Source: an uncultured Clostridia bacterium (GTDB lineage: Bacteria > Bacillota > Clostridia > Oscillospirales > Acutalibacteraceae). Taken from it: a stretch of DNA of 5,066 bases. The DNA lies in assembly GCA_947626485.1 (NCBI GenBank), contig CANQSG010000136.1, positions 1 through 5,066 on the forward strand, in the 5' to 3' direction. Shown here in pieces: positions 1 through 4,990 of this stretch (its first letter is position 1; each line of letters starts with the position of its first letter). Both the position numbers and the translations under genes were made by a program. A model generated the notes under the pieces. That model saw only the letters and a program-made list of their open reading frames with translations, was not told the origin of the DNA and ran no database searches.

Positions 1-140
1 GAAAAAGGACGCAGGAATACTGGCGTATTTCAAGGACTTTTGACGCAGTCCGGCGGGAAAATCCGCCCACTTCGGGCGCGTTGTACCCTGATTGCATTGA
101 CTAGCGTCGGAAAAAAGCGCGCGAAAATACAGGCAAAAAG
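1..140. other. Non-coding flank with a chain of small inverted repeats
   Basis: No convincing gene lies here. Several short perfect inverted repeats follow one another: AATAC/GTATT (16-20 with 25-29), GGACT/AGTCC (34-38 with 47-51), GGCGG/CCGCC (52-56 with 63-67), and CGCCC/GGGCG (64-68 with 74-78). The last two share bases, so only one can form at a time. This density of stems suggests a structured RNA, the edge of a dispersed intergenic repeat, or the far end of a neighbouring transcript. On the plus strand a 13-codon open frame runs off the left edge to a TGA at 41-43, too short to call. I cannot name the element. Confidence 0.3.
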
Positions 141-144
141 TTGG

Positions 145-175
145 AAAAGCCGCCCGGGTAAAGCGGACGGCTTTT
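145..175 (-). terminator. Second terminator hairpin after the ABC gene, usable on both strands
   Basis: AAAAGCCG (145-152) pairs with CGGCTTTT (168-175). After one C/A mismatch the stem continues with CCG (154-156) against CGG (164-166), leaving a 7-base loop. The A and T flanks form the bottom of the stem, so either strand gives a GC-rich hairpin ending in four U residues. On the minus strand it lies about 30 bases past the ABC transporter stop codon, as a back-up to the hairpin at 182-199. The T tract is short, so efficiency may be moderate. Confidence 0.6.
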
Positions 176-177
176 GC

Positions 178-199
178 AAAACGGACGGCGCCTCGTCCG
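178..199 (-). terminator. First terminator hairpin directly after the ABC gene stop
   Basis: On the minus strand, 5 bases past the stop codon, CGGACG (199-194) pairs with CGTCCG (187-182). A G-T pair may extend the stem, and the loop is 4-6 bases. TTTT (181-178) follows immediately. A further CGTCCG copy in the next hairpin (169-164) could compete for the same 5' arm. The stem is GC-only apart from one A-T pair, but the U tract is only four long. Confidence 0.55.
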
Positions 200-204
200 A
201 AACA

Positions 205-2949
205 TTATCGGTTGCGGATCGCGTCGATCGGGCGCTTGGCGGCGGCGCGGCGCACCGGGAAGAAGCTCGCGAGGGCGGCGACCGCCATGCTGACAAAAAG
301 CAGCAGCAAAATCTGCCGCAGGCCGAAATGCAGCACCGTGATGAGCACGCCGACCTCCCGCCGCAGCACGAAATTGAGGATCGCGACGACCACGCCCGTC
401 CCCGTCGCGGCGAGCAGGAAGTTGACGGCGGCGATGACGAAGCTTTCGGCGAAGAAGATGCGGAAAACGTCGTTGCTGCGGGAGCCGATGGCGCGCAAAA
501 TGCCGATCTCCTGCTTTTTATAGGAGATGCTGGTGGCGATGAAGTTCGAGAGCATCACCGCCGCGAAGACCGCGAAGCCGAGGCCGATATAGAGGAACAC
601 GCGCGAGAGGCTGCGCAGGATTTCGTGGATGGAATCGAGCTCGTAGGTCACGGGGCTCTGGAGCGGATAGCGGGTCTCGGTGCCGGTGCGGTACGACCAG
701 CTGACGAGCGCCCGCACACCCTGCGTGTCGGCGGGCATGGGCGCCAGCGCCGCGCGATAGGTCCCCGCGCCGCGGGTGAGCTTCGAGAAGGTCAGGTCGT
801 CGACCGCGATCGCCCCGCGATAGCCCGGCTGCGAAAAGACGCCGACAATGCGATAATCTGACTGGCTTGAGATACCGCCGTAAACCGGCTCGCTGCAAAA
901 GCCGTCGAACCGCAGGTCTTTTAAGGCGCTGTAATCCGTCGCGCCCGCCGCGCCCGTCGTGCCCGCGCTCGACCCGGTCGACCCGTTTTTGGCGTCCGCG
1001 TCGCCCGCGAGCAGGTCGGCGGAGACGATGAGCTCCTTTTCGCCGAGCACCGTCTTTTCCCCGTCGACCCAGGTGACGGCGTCGGCGGGCAGCTCGCGCA
1101 GGCGGACGGCGTAGTTGGGCGAGAGGGAGGACGCAAAGTCGAAGACCGTGCTGTCCGATTCGTTGAACGCCCAGAACTGGGCAAAGCCGGTGATCTGGCT
1201 GCCCTTGGGCGCGGCGGCGAGAATGCGGGCGAGGCCGCCGGTGCCGACCATCGCCATGCCGGTGTAGCTGTTTTGCACCGCGCTGTCCAGCTCGTTTTGC
1301 AGGACGAAATTTTGCAGCTTTTCGGTCTCGGTCAGGCGATCCTCCGACTCCATGAGCGAGGCGTAACGCGCGCGGTCGAAGTCGGTTTTGACGACGCCGG
1401 CGACGGTGTACGCCGTGCCGTTCAGCGTCAGCGTCTTGCCGACGAGGTCGCCGGGGGCTTGAAATTTAACCGCCTTTTGCGCATCGGCGGGCAGGTAGCC
1501 GCACTCGGAGATCGTCAGATAGACCATCTCGCTGATGGCGATCTCATTCTTCGCGCCGTCGGGCAGGGTGCCGGCGAGCAGCGTGTAGCCCATCGCGTCG
1601 AGCACCGCGCCGTCGATCTCGGCGAAGCCCGTAAAATAGGAGGGCGCCGGGAACTGCGCGGCGTCGGAGCCGAGCTCGGGGTAGGTGAGGGAATCGTCGG
1701 TCGTGACGACCGGGCGGAAAGCGAGCCCCGTTTCGGTTCGAATCTGCGAAAGCTCCTCGTCGGTGATGCCGTACCGCGCCCCCTCGTCGAATTCGTAGGG
1801 CGTGGATTCGGCGTCGCTGTACCGCACCGCCTTTTGCACCGTCGCATAGGGCACGCCGGTGTCGACGAGCGAATCGGTGCAGGCCTGCACATGGTTGTAG
1901 GCGCCGAAGGCGTCCGCCAGCCCGAACAGCCCGAAGGCGATGCAGGAGAGCAGAATCGTGACGGCGAGCCGGAATTTTTTGTGCCGCAGCCCGCCGACGC
2001 CGATGCGGAAGGCGTTTTTCAGCGGCAGGCGGGAGCGGATGAGCCGAAAGTCCGAGCCGTCGCCCGTTTGCAGCGAGGTCTGGTCGGTGGAGCGGAAGGC
2101 GCGCTCGTTTGATTGCGTGCAGAGCGAGAGGGTCAGCGCGCCCGACAGGCGGTCGATGTAGGCGTTGATCGCCGCGCGGTCGGCCTCGGTCAGGTGATAC
2201 CCCGCCGGCACCGAGACCGTGTCCTGCTCGAATTGCAGCGCCGTCGGCGCCTTGGCGGGTTCGGCCTCTTCCTGCGGCGCCGCTTCGACGTCGCTGACGA
2301 CCCGCCCGTCGGCCAGCTCGATGATGCGGTCGGCGTAGCGCATGGCGAAGTCGCGGTCGTGCGAAACGACGATGACGAGCTTCTGTTTCGACAGGCGCTT
2401 GAGGGTTTCGAGCACCTGCGTCCCGGTCGCGGAATCGAGGGCGCCGGTCGGCTCGTCGGCGAGCAGAATTTCGGGGTTCTTCACCAGCGCCCGCGCGATG
2501 GCGACGCGCTGCTTCTGCCCGCCCGAAAGCTCGTTGGGGCGGCGGCCGCCGTAGCCCTCGAGGTCGACCTCCCGCAGAATGCGGTTCAACTCCTCGTCGG
2601 TCGCCCGCTTGCCCTGCAATTCGAGCGCGAGGGCGATGTTCGCGCCGACGGAAAATTCTTCGAGGACGTTGTACTCCTGAAAAATAAAGCCAACGTAGGT
2701 GTTGCGGTAGGAATCGAAGTGCTTCTGCGTAAAATCGCGGGTGGAAACGCCCTTGATGACGATCTCGCCGCCGTCGCAGCGGTCGAGCCCGCCGAGCAGG
2801 TTAAGCAGCGTCGACTTCCCGCTGCCGGATTTGCCGATGAGGAACACCATGCCGGTCTCGGGAAAGCGCAGTGAGACATGGTCGAGCGCCGCCACCGGGA
2901 CGCCTTTTTTCGGTCGGTAGGTTTTTGTCAGATCTCTCGTTTCGAGCAT
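205..2949 (-). CDS. ABC transporter, fused ATP-binding and FtsX/MacB-type permease protein
   Basis: This 914-residue membrane protein joins an ABC ATPase to a MacB-fold permease, so a homodimer would make a full transporter. Seen: Walker A GKSGSGKS at 39-46, Q-loop Gln91, signature LSGGQ at 141-145, Walker B ILLADEP at 161-167 with catalytic Glu166, and switch His197. An acidic Ala/Pro-rich linker (about 222-236) leads to TM1 (about 326-349). An outer domain of about 430 residues follows, then TM2-4 (about 784-806, 831-860, 870-896). A KKQEIGILRAIGS loop (811-823) and the PVRRAAAKRPIDAIR tail (898-912) are typical of FtsX/MacB permeases. E. coli MacB is about 650 residues, so the outer domain is enlarged. 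It includes a Gly/Ser/Thr/Ala-rich stretch near 655-671. The family exports peptides, antibiotics or lipoproteins, or transmits mechanical force; the substrate here is unknown. The Met at 2949 is chosen because GGGGAGAGG precedes it and a promoter sits just upstream; the Met at 3000 would lie in the -35 element. The gene is intact and stands alone, with no two-component genes beside it. Confidence 0.93.
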   Translation of the reverse strand: MLETRDLTKTYRPKKGVPVAALDHVSLRFPETGMVFLIGKSGSGKSTLLNLLGGLDRCDGGEIVIKGVSTRDFTQKHFDSYRNTYVGFIFQEYNVLEEFSVGANIALALELQGKRATDEELNRILREVDLEGYGGRRPNELSGGQKQRVAIARALVKNPEILLADEPTGALDSATGTQVLETLKRLSKQKLVIVVSHDRDFAMRYADRIIELADGRVVSDVEAAPQEEAEPAKAPTALQFEQDTVSVPAGYHLTEADRAAINAYIDRLSGALTLSLCTQSNERAFRSTDQTSLQTGDGSDFRLIRSRLPLKNAFRIGVGGLRHKKFRLAVTILLSCIAFGLFGLADAFGAYNHVQACTDSLVDTGVPYATVQKAVRYSDAESTPYEFDEGARYGITDEELSQIRTETGLAFRPVVTTDDSLTYPELGSDAAQFPAPSYFTGFAEIDGAVLDAMGYTLLAGTLPDGAKNEIAISEMVYLTISECGYLPADAQKAVKFQAPGDLVGKTLTLNGTAYTVAGVVKTDFDRARYASLMESEDRLTETEKLQNFVLQNELDSAVQNSYTGMAMVGTGGLARILAAAPKGSQITGFAQFWAFNESDSTVFDFASSLSPNYAVRLRELPADAVTWVDGEKTVLGEKELIVSADLLAGDADAKNGSTGSSAGTTGAAGATDYSALKDLRFDGFCSEPVYGGISSQSDYRIVGVFSQPGYRGAIAVDDLTFSKLTRGAGTYRAALAPMPADTQGVRALVSWSYRTGTETRYPLQSPVTYELDSIHEILRSLSRVFLYIGLGFAVFAAVMLSNFIATSISYKKQEIGILRAIGSRSNDVFRIFFAESFVIAAVNFLLAATGTGVVVAILNFVLRREVGVLITVLHFGLRQILLLLFVSMAVAALASFFPVRRAAAKRPIDAIRNR

Positions 2950-2952
2950 GAA

Positions 2953-2961
2953 CCTCTCCCC
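2953..2961 (-). promoter_or_regulatory. Ribosome binding site fixing the ABC gene start
   Basis: On the minus strand GGGGAGAGG ends 3 bases before the ATG at 2949-2947; its GGGGAG part ends 6 bases before it. This purine block supports that ATG over the upstream in-frame ATG codons at 3000 and 2976, which fall in or next to the promoter elements. Confidence 0.75.
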
Positions 2962-2971
2962 TTTCGCGCCT

Positions 2972-3000
2972 ATCATAGCACACCCCGCCCGCCTTGGCAA
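2972..3000 (-). promoter_or_regulatory. Sigma-A-type promoter of the ABC gene
   Basis: On the minus strand TTGCCA (3000-2995) is followed by exactly 17 bases and TATGAT (2977-2972). TGC directly before the -10 makes an extended -10 (TGn). The expected start near 2965 would give a leader of only about 16 bases, made almost entirely of the ribosome binding site. The GC-rich spacer may make the promoter depend on an activator. Confidence 0.75.
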
Positions 3001-3005
3001 GCGAA

Positions 3006-3022
3006 TTAAGGGAAATTTAAGG
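3006..3022 (-). promoter_or_regulatory. Candidate activator site: 11-bp-spaced direct repeat beside the ABC promoter
   Basis: On the minus strand CCTTAA occurs at 3022-3017 and again at 3011-3006, one helical turn apart. The surrounding bases are similar too (CCTTAAAT and CCTTAATT). The nearer copy ends 5 bases upstream of the -35 hexamer. OmpR-family response regulators commonly bind direct repeats of this spacing and position, and transporters of this architecture are often under such control. No regulator gene is in the window, so the assignment is inference. Confidence 0.35.
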
Positions 3023-3032
3023 AATCAATAAG

Positions 3033-3065
3033 AAACCGTGCAATTTCGTAAGAATTACACGGTTT
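3033..3065. promoter_or_regulatory. 33-bp interrupted palindrome between the divergent promoters
   Basis: AAACCGTG (3033-3040) is a perfect inverted match to CACGGTTT (3058-3065). After one C/A mismatch the arms continue as AATT (3042-3045) with AATT (3053-3056), around a loop of about 7 bases. It ends 4 bases before the -35 hexamer of the plus-strand promoter and lies 32 bases upstream of the minus-strand -35. Neither predicted transcript covers it, so a DNA operator for a dimeric regulator fits better than an RNA terminator. A remnant terminator from an older gene order is the alternative. Confidence 0.5.
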
Positions 3066-3069
3066 CGCC

Positions 3070-3098
3070 TTGACTTATCCACCGGAATATGATAGAAT
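3070..3098 (+). promoter_or_regulatory. Sigma-A-type promoter of the MFS transporter gene
   Basis: TTGACT (3070-3075), 17 bases, then TAGAAT (3093-3098): each hexamer is one base from consensus. Transcription would start near 3105, giving a leader of about 87 bases. The -35 hexamer nearly abuts the palindrome at 3033-3065, so a protein bound there could contact or block RNA polymerase. Confidence 0.8.
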
Positions 3099-3105
3099 CA
3101 ATGTG

Positions 3106-3148
3106 CCCGCGAAAGCGCCGGGATTTTCCGGTGCAACGGGGTTTTTTT
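3106..3148 (+). terminator. Leader hairpin with T7 tract: candidate attenuator
   Basis: At the very start of the predicted leader, CCCG (3106-3109) can pair with CGGG (3137-3140). This encloses a second stem, CGCCGG (3116-3121) with CCGGTG (3128-3133, one G-U pair). After a single G comes a run of seven T (3142-3148). That is the arrangement of an intrinsic terminator, placed between promoter and gene, so it could attenuate transcription. The outer stem is only 4 bp. I found no convincing competing antiterminator and no known riboswitch core. Further down, CTCT (3165-3168) can pair with AGAG (3176-3179) of the ribosome binding site. Confidence 0.4.
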
Positions 3149-3191
3149 GCGGTATGCCAACAAGCTCTGACGGAAAGAGGCAAACATCGAA

Positions 3192-4415
3192 ATGGCGGTT
3201 TTCAAAAAAGCGGAGGTCCGCAACGCGGTCTTTCTCGGCACGCTCTGCTCCCTGTCCTATCTCGCGGTCTATTTCGCCCGCAACACCCTCGGCGTCGTCT
3301 CCCCACAGGCGATCGATGAGGGCACCTTCACCACCGAAGCCATCGGCGCGATGTCCTCGCTCTATTTCATCACCTACGCCGTCGGTCAGCTCATCAACGG
3401 CACCATCGGCGACCGCATCCACGCGAAATACATGATCGGGCTGGGGCTGATCTGCTCGGGCATCACCTCGATGATCGTCCCCCTCTTCGCCCACACCTTC
3501 TGGGTTTCCTACCTCGCCTACGGCATGACCGGCTTTTTCCTCTCGATGATCTACGGCCCCATGACGAAGGTCGTTTCGGAAAACACGAACCTCGTCTACG
3601 CCACCCGCTGCAGCCTCGGCTACACCCTCGCCTCCTTCCTCGGTTCCCCGATGGCGGGGCTCTTTGCCATGCTGATGTCGTGGCAGGGCGTTTTTTACAG
3701 CAACACCGCCGCGCTGCTGCTGATGGGCGTCGTCTGCTTCGCCGTCTTCACCCGCTTTGAACACACCGGCGTCGTGCGTTACAATCAATTCCGCGACAAA
3801 ACGGAAAAGCGCACCTTCAACGTCAAACTCCTGCTCGAACGGCAGATCGTCAAATTTACGATCGTCGCCCTGCTGACCGGCGTCATCCGCACCGCCGTCG
3901 TCAACTGGATGACGATTTATTTCACCCAGTTTTTGGGCTATCCGCCCGATCAGGCGGCCTTCCTGTTCACGGTCTGCACCCTGCCCATCGCGGCGAGTGC
4001 CTTCATCGCGATCTTCATTTTCGAACGGCTCCGCCGCAACATCGACCTTTCGCTGCTCCTCTTCTTTTCGAGCGCCGCTGTCTTCTTCCTGCTGGTCTTT
4101 TTCGTCCGGCAGCCGATCTGGAACATCGTCTTCCTGCTGCTCGCCATCATCTCGTCGAACAGCGCCGCCACCATGCTCTATTCCCGCTACTGCCCGAGCC
4201 TGCGCGATACCGGCATGGTCTCGACCGCCACCGGCTTCCTCGATTTCTCCAGCTACGTTTCGGCGTCGGTCTTCACCCAGTTCTTCCCCACCATCATCAA
4301 GGTCGCCAAATACGACGCCCTGATCCTCATCTGGGTCGCCCTGATGTGCGTCGGCATCGCGATCTCGCTGCCGTGGAAGCGCCGCGCCGCGCCGCTGACG
4401 CGGGCGCGGGAGTGA
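3192..4415 (+). CDS. Major facilitator transporter, organophosphate:phosphate antiporter-like (GlpT/UhpT relative)
   Basis: A 407-residue inner-membrane carrier with twelve hydrophobic helices in two sets of six, split by a polar loop at about 188-217 (rich in Lys, Arg, Asp, Glu). The loop after TM2 has the MFS motif GTIGDRIHAK (70-79). TM1 has AVYFARNTLGV (25-35) and TM7 has VIRTAVVNW (231-239). Compared from memory with E. coli GlpT, Arg30 and Arg233 fall where Arg45 and Arg269 bind phosphate, which points to exchange of a phosphorylated metabolite for phosphate. GlpT Lys80 appears to be Gln66 here and GlpT His165 is not kept, so I do not assign glycerol-3-phosphate or hexose-phosphate. It lacks the extended N-terminus of GlpT. 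The ATG follows AGAGG (3176-3180) by 11 bases, a slightly long gap. The gene is monocistronic, divergent from the ABC gene, and intact. A sugar-phosphate sensor (UhpC-like) is possible but less likely without a histidine kinase nearby. Confidence 0.85.
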   Translation: MAVFKKAEVRNAVFLGTLCSLSYLAVYFARNTLGVVSPQAIDEGTFTTEAIGAMSSLYFITYAVGQLINGTIGDRIHAKYMIGLGLICSGITSMIVPLFAHTFWVSYLAYGMTGFFLSMIYGPMTKVVSENTNLVYATRCSLGYTLASFLGSPMAGLFAMLMSWQGVFYSNTAALLLMGVVCFAVFTRFEHTGVVRYNQFRDKTEKRTFNVKLLLERQIVKFTIVALLTGVIRTAVVNWMTIYFTQFLGYPPDQAAFLFTVCTLPIAASAFIAIFIFERLRRNIDLSLLLFFSSAAVFFLLVFFVRQPIWNIVFLLLAIISSNSAATMLYSRYCPSLRDTGMVSTATGFLDFSSYVSASVFTQFFPTIIKVAKYDALILIWVALMCVGIAISLPWKRRAAPLTRARE

Positions 4416-4438
4416 AGAACTAAGAGTGAAGAGTGAAG
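4410..4438 (+). repeat. Three copies of GAGTGAAG across the MFS stop codon
   Basis: GAGTGAAG occurs at 4410-4417, 4424-4431 and 4431-4438. The first copy contains the TGA stop of the transporter, and the last two share one G. Base composition changes here from GC-rich coding sequence to a purine-rich strand. The repeat may mark the edge of an intergenic element extending to about 4560, or may be chance low complexity. No target-site duplication was seen. Confidence 0.4.
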
Positions 4439-4490
4439 GAACGTCGCCGAGCGCGCCCGGTGGGCGATGCAGCGAGGCGAGGTTCGCGCC

Positions 4491-4550
4491 GCGGTCAAAA
4501 AAGCCGAGGATCAGCGCCGGTAGGCGCCCGAGAGCTTTTTTGGGCACCGC
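4491..4550. terminator. Long imperfect hairpin with A6/T6 arms, likely bidirectional terminator
   Basis: GCGGT (4491-4495) pairs with ACCGC (4546-4550), AAAAAAGC (4497-4504) with GCTTTTTT (4534-4541), and GCGCC (4514-4518) with GGCGC (4523-4527) around a GGTA loop. Internal loops separate the three stems. The T6 run after a GC stem could end the MFS transcript about 120 bases past its stop, and the A6 run does the same for the opposite strand. The extra outer stem is unusual for a plain terminator. The preceding part, 4439-4490, also has a CGCCC/GGGCG hairpin (4454-4466) and no gene. Confidence 0.5.
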
Positions 4551-4561
4551 AAGAGTGATGT

Positions 4562-4576
4562 GTCCGCTTCGCGGAC
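4562..4576. other. Short GC hairpin between two terminators
   Basis: GTCCGC (4562-4567) and GCGGAC (4571-4576) form a perfect 6-bp stem with a TTC loop. No T tract follows, so it is not a terminator by itself. It sits 8 bases before the strong terminator at 4585-4620. Confidence 0.4.
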
Positions 4577-4584
4577 GACCTATA

Positions 4585-4620
4585 AAAAAGCCGACCGGGC
4601 GGGTGTCCGGTCGGCTTTTT
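4585..4620 (+). terminator. Strong intrinsic terminator, bidirectional
   Basis: AAAAAGCCGACCGG (4585-4598) is perfectly complementary to CCGGTCGGCTTTTT (4607-4620), a 14-bp stem with an 8-base loop that a G-T pair can shorten. Five T end the plus strand side, and six A (4584-4589) give a U tract on the minus side. It is the best terminator for the MFS gene and would also stop minus-strand read-through from the tRNA-Gln gene. Confidence 0.88.
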
Positions 4621-4628
4621 GGTGATGC

Positions 4629-4676
4629 TGTGCCGATGGCACAATGATGCGCTGTTTGCTCGTTTGGGCAAACAGC
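4629..4676. other. Two further hairpins in the gene-free stretch
   Basis: TGTGCC (4629-4634) pairs with GGCACA (4638-4643) around GAT. GCTGTTTGC (4651-4659) pairs with GCAAACAGC (4668-4676), and the second stem can grow by a T-G and a C-G pair to a 4-base loop. Alternatively ATGCTG (4625-4630) can pair with CAGCAT (4673-4678) and enclose most of both. Neither is followed by a T tract. No ORF of gene-like quality crosses this segment. Confidence 0.45.
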
Positions 4677-4679
4677 ATG

Positions 4680-4713
4680 AAAACAGGTGATTGCGCAAGC
4701 AATCACCTGTTTT
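4680..4713 (-). terminator. Terminator of tRNA-Gln, perfect 15-bp stem
   Basis: AAAACAGGTGATTGC (4680-4694) is perfectly complementary to GCAATCACCTGTTTT (4699-4713) with a 4-base loop. Read on the minus strand it starts at the last A of the tRNA CCA end and finishes in TTTT, so termination would occur about 33 bases past the mature 3' end. The overlap with the CCA end means 3' processing must open or cut at the base of this stem. Confidence 0.85.
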
Positions 4714-4786
4714 GGCTGCGGAAGAAGGATTCGAACCCTCACAAACAGAGTCAGAGTCTGTCGTGCTACCCTTACACAATTCCGCA
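4713..4786 (-). tRNA. tRNA-Gln, anticodon CUG
   Basis: The minus strand folds into a full cloverleaf of 74 bases including an encoded CCA. Acceptor TGCGGAA pairs with TTCCGCA; D-arm GTGT/GCAC has a 7-base loop. Anticodon stem ACAGA/TCTGT holds loop CTCTGAC, with anticodon CTG at 4754-4752. The variable loop is 4 bases, and T-arm GAGGG/CCTTC has loop TTCGAAT. The weak first pair U1-A72 and discriminator G73 match known glutamine identity features. Positions 8-9 are TT, slightly unusual because base 9 is normally a purine. It would read CAG codons. Confidence 0.96.
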
Positions 4787-4831
4787 ATCTGTATTTTCGG
4801 CGGGCGGGGTCTTGCCCGCGTCGCTTTCTTT

Positions 4832-4859
4832 ATTATACCGTTTTTTGCCAAGAAGTCAA
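4832..4859 (-). promoter_or_regulatory. Promoter of tRNA-Gln
   Basis: On the minus strand TTGACT (4859-4854), 16 bases including an A6 run, then a perfect TATAAT (4837-4832). The start is expected near 4825, leaving a leader of about 39 bases. That leader contains a GC hairpin, GCGGGC/GCCCGC (4819-4814 with 4805-4800), removed with the 5' leader during RNase P processing. Confidence 0.85.
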
Positions 4860-4874
4860 GCAATTTTTGCCCCG

Positions 4875-4906
4875 AAAAATATTTTTTGCGGAAATGCGGA
4901 AAAAAT
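4875..4906. promoter_or_regulatory. A/T-rich spacer between divergent tRNA promoters, with tandem TGCGGAAA
   Basis: The spacer has a self-complementary AAAAATATTTTT (4875-4886), an inverted pair ATTTTTT/AAAAAAT (4881-4887 with 4900-4906), and two head-to-tail copies of TGCGGAAA (4887-4894, 4895-4902). The last copy ends 6 bases before the -35 of the tRNA-Ala promoter. A-tracts here could act as UP elements for both strong promoters. The function is inferred from position only. Confidence 0.4.
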
Positions 4907-4908
4907 AC

Positions 4909-4937
4909 TTGCAATTTGCGGCGTTTTATGGTAATAT
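4909..4937 (+). promoter_or_regulatory. Promoter of tRNA-Ala
   Basis: TTGCAA (4909-4914), 17 bases, then TAATAT (4932-4937). Transcription would begin near 4944, with a leader of about 47 bases that is GC-rich and has a small GCGA/TCGC stem (4948-4951 with 4958-4961). A/T-rich DNA lies directly upstream. Confidence 0.7.
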
Positions 4938-4990
4938 AAGATTCGCTGCGAGGGCGTTCGCAATTCGCGCCGCGCCGCCCGCAAAAACCC

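Noticed and set aside
2..43. Possible 3' end of a plus-strand gene entering from the left
   Set aside because: Only 13 codons before a TGA are visible and the segment also forms inverted repeats; there is too little to call a gene.
40..861. A 273-codon plus-strand open frame opposite the ABC gene
   Set aside because: It crosses both terminators and then lies antisense to the FtsX domain; composition is the charged, low-complexity type expected from reverse-strand GC-rich codons.
1273..2874. Two long plus-strand open frames (1273-2112 and 2113-2874) opposite the ABC gene
   Set aside because: Both are antisense to conserved ABC protein sequence, including the ATPase motifs, and have no ribosome binding site or domain of their own.
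2949..3000. Upstream in-frame ATG at 3000 giving a 931-residue ABC protein
   Set aside because: That codon is inside the -35 hexamer and has no ribosome binding site; the start at 2949 has GGGGAGAGG and begins exactly where ABC ATPases usually do.
3075..3083. TTATCCACC, one base from a DnaA box
   Set aside because: A single near-match overlapping a promoter, with no cluster of boxes, no dnaA/dnaN and no origin-like features nearby.
3075..4787. A 570-codon open frame on the minus strand opposite the MFS gene
   Set aside because: It runs antisense across the transporter, two terminators and the tRNA-Gln gene, has repetitive Asp/Glu/Gly/Arg-rich composition typical of GC-rich antisense frames, and lacks a recognisable domain.
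4644..4939. Small plus-strand open frames over the tRNA-Gln gene
   Set aside because: They translate the terminator, the tRNA antisense strand and the promoter spacer; none is a plausible protein.
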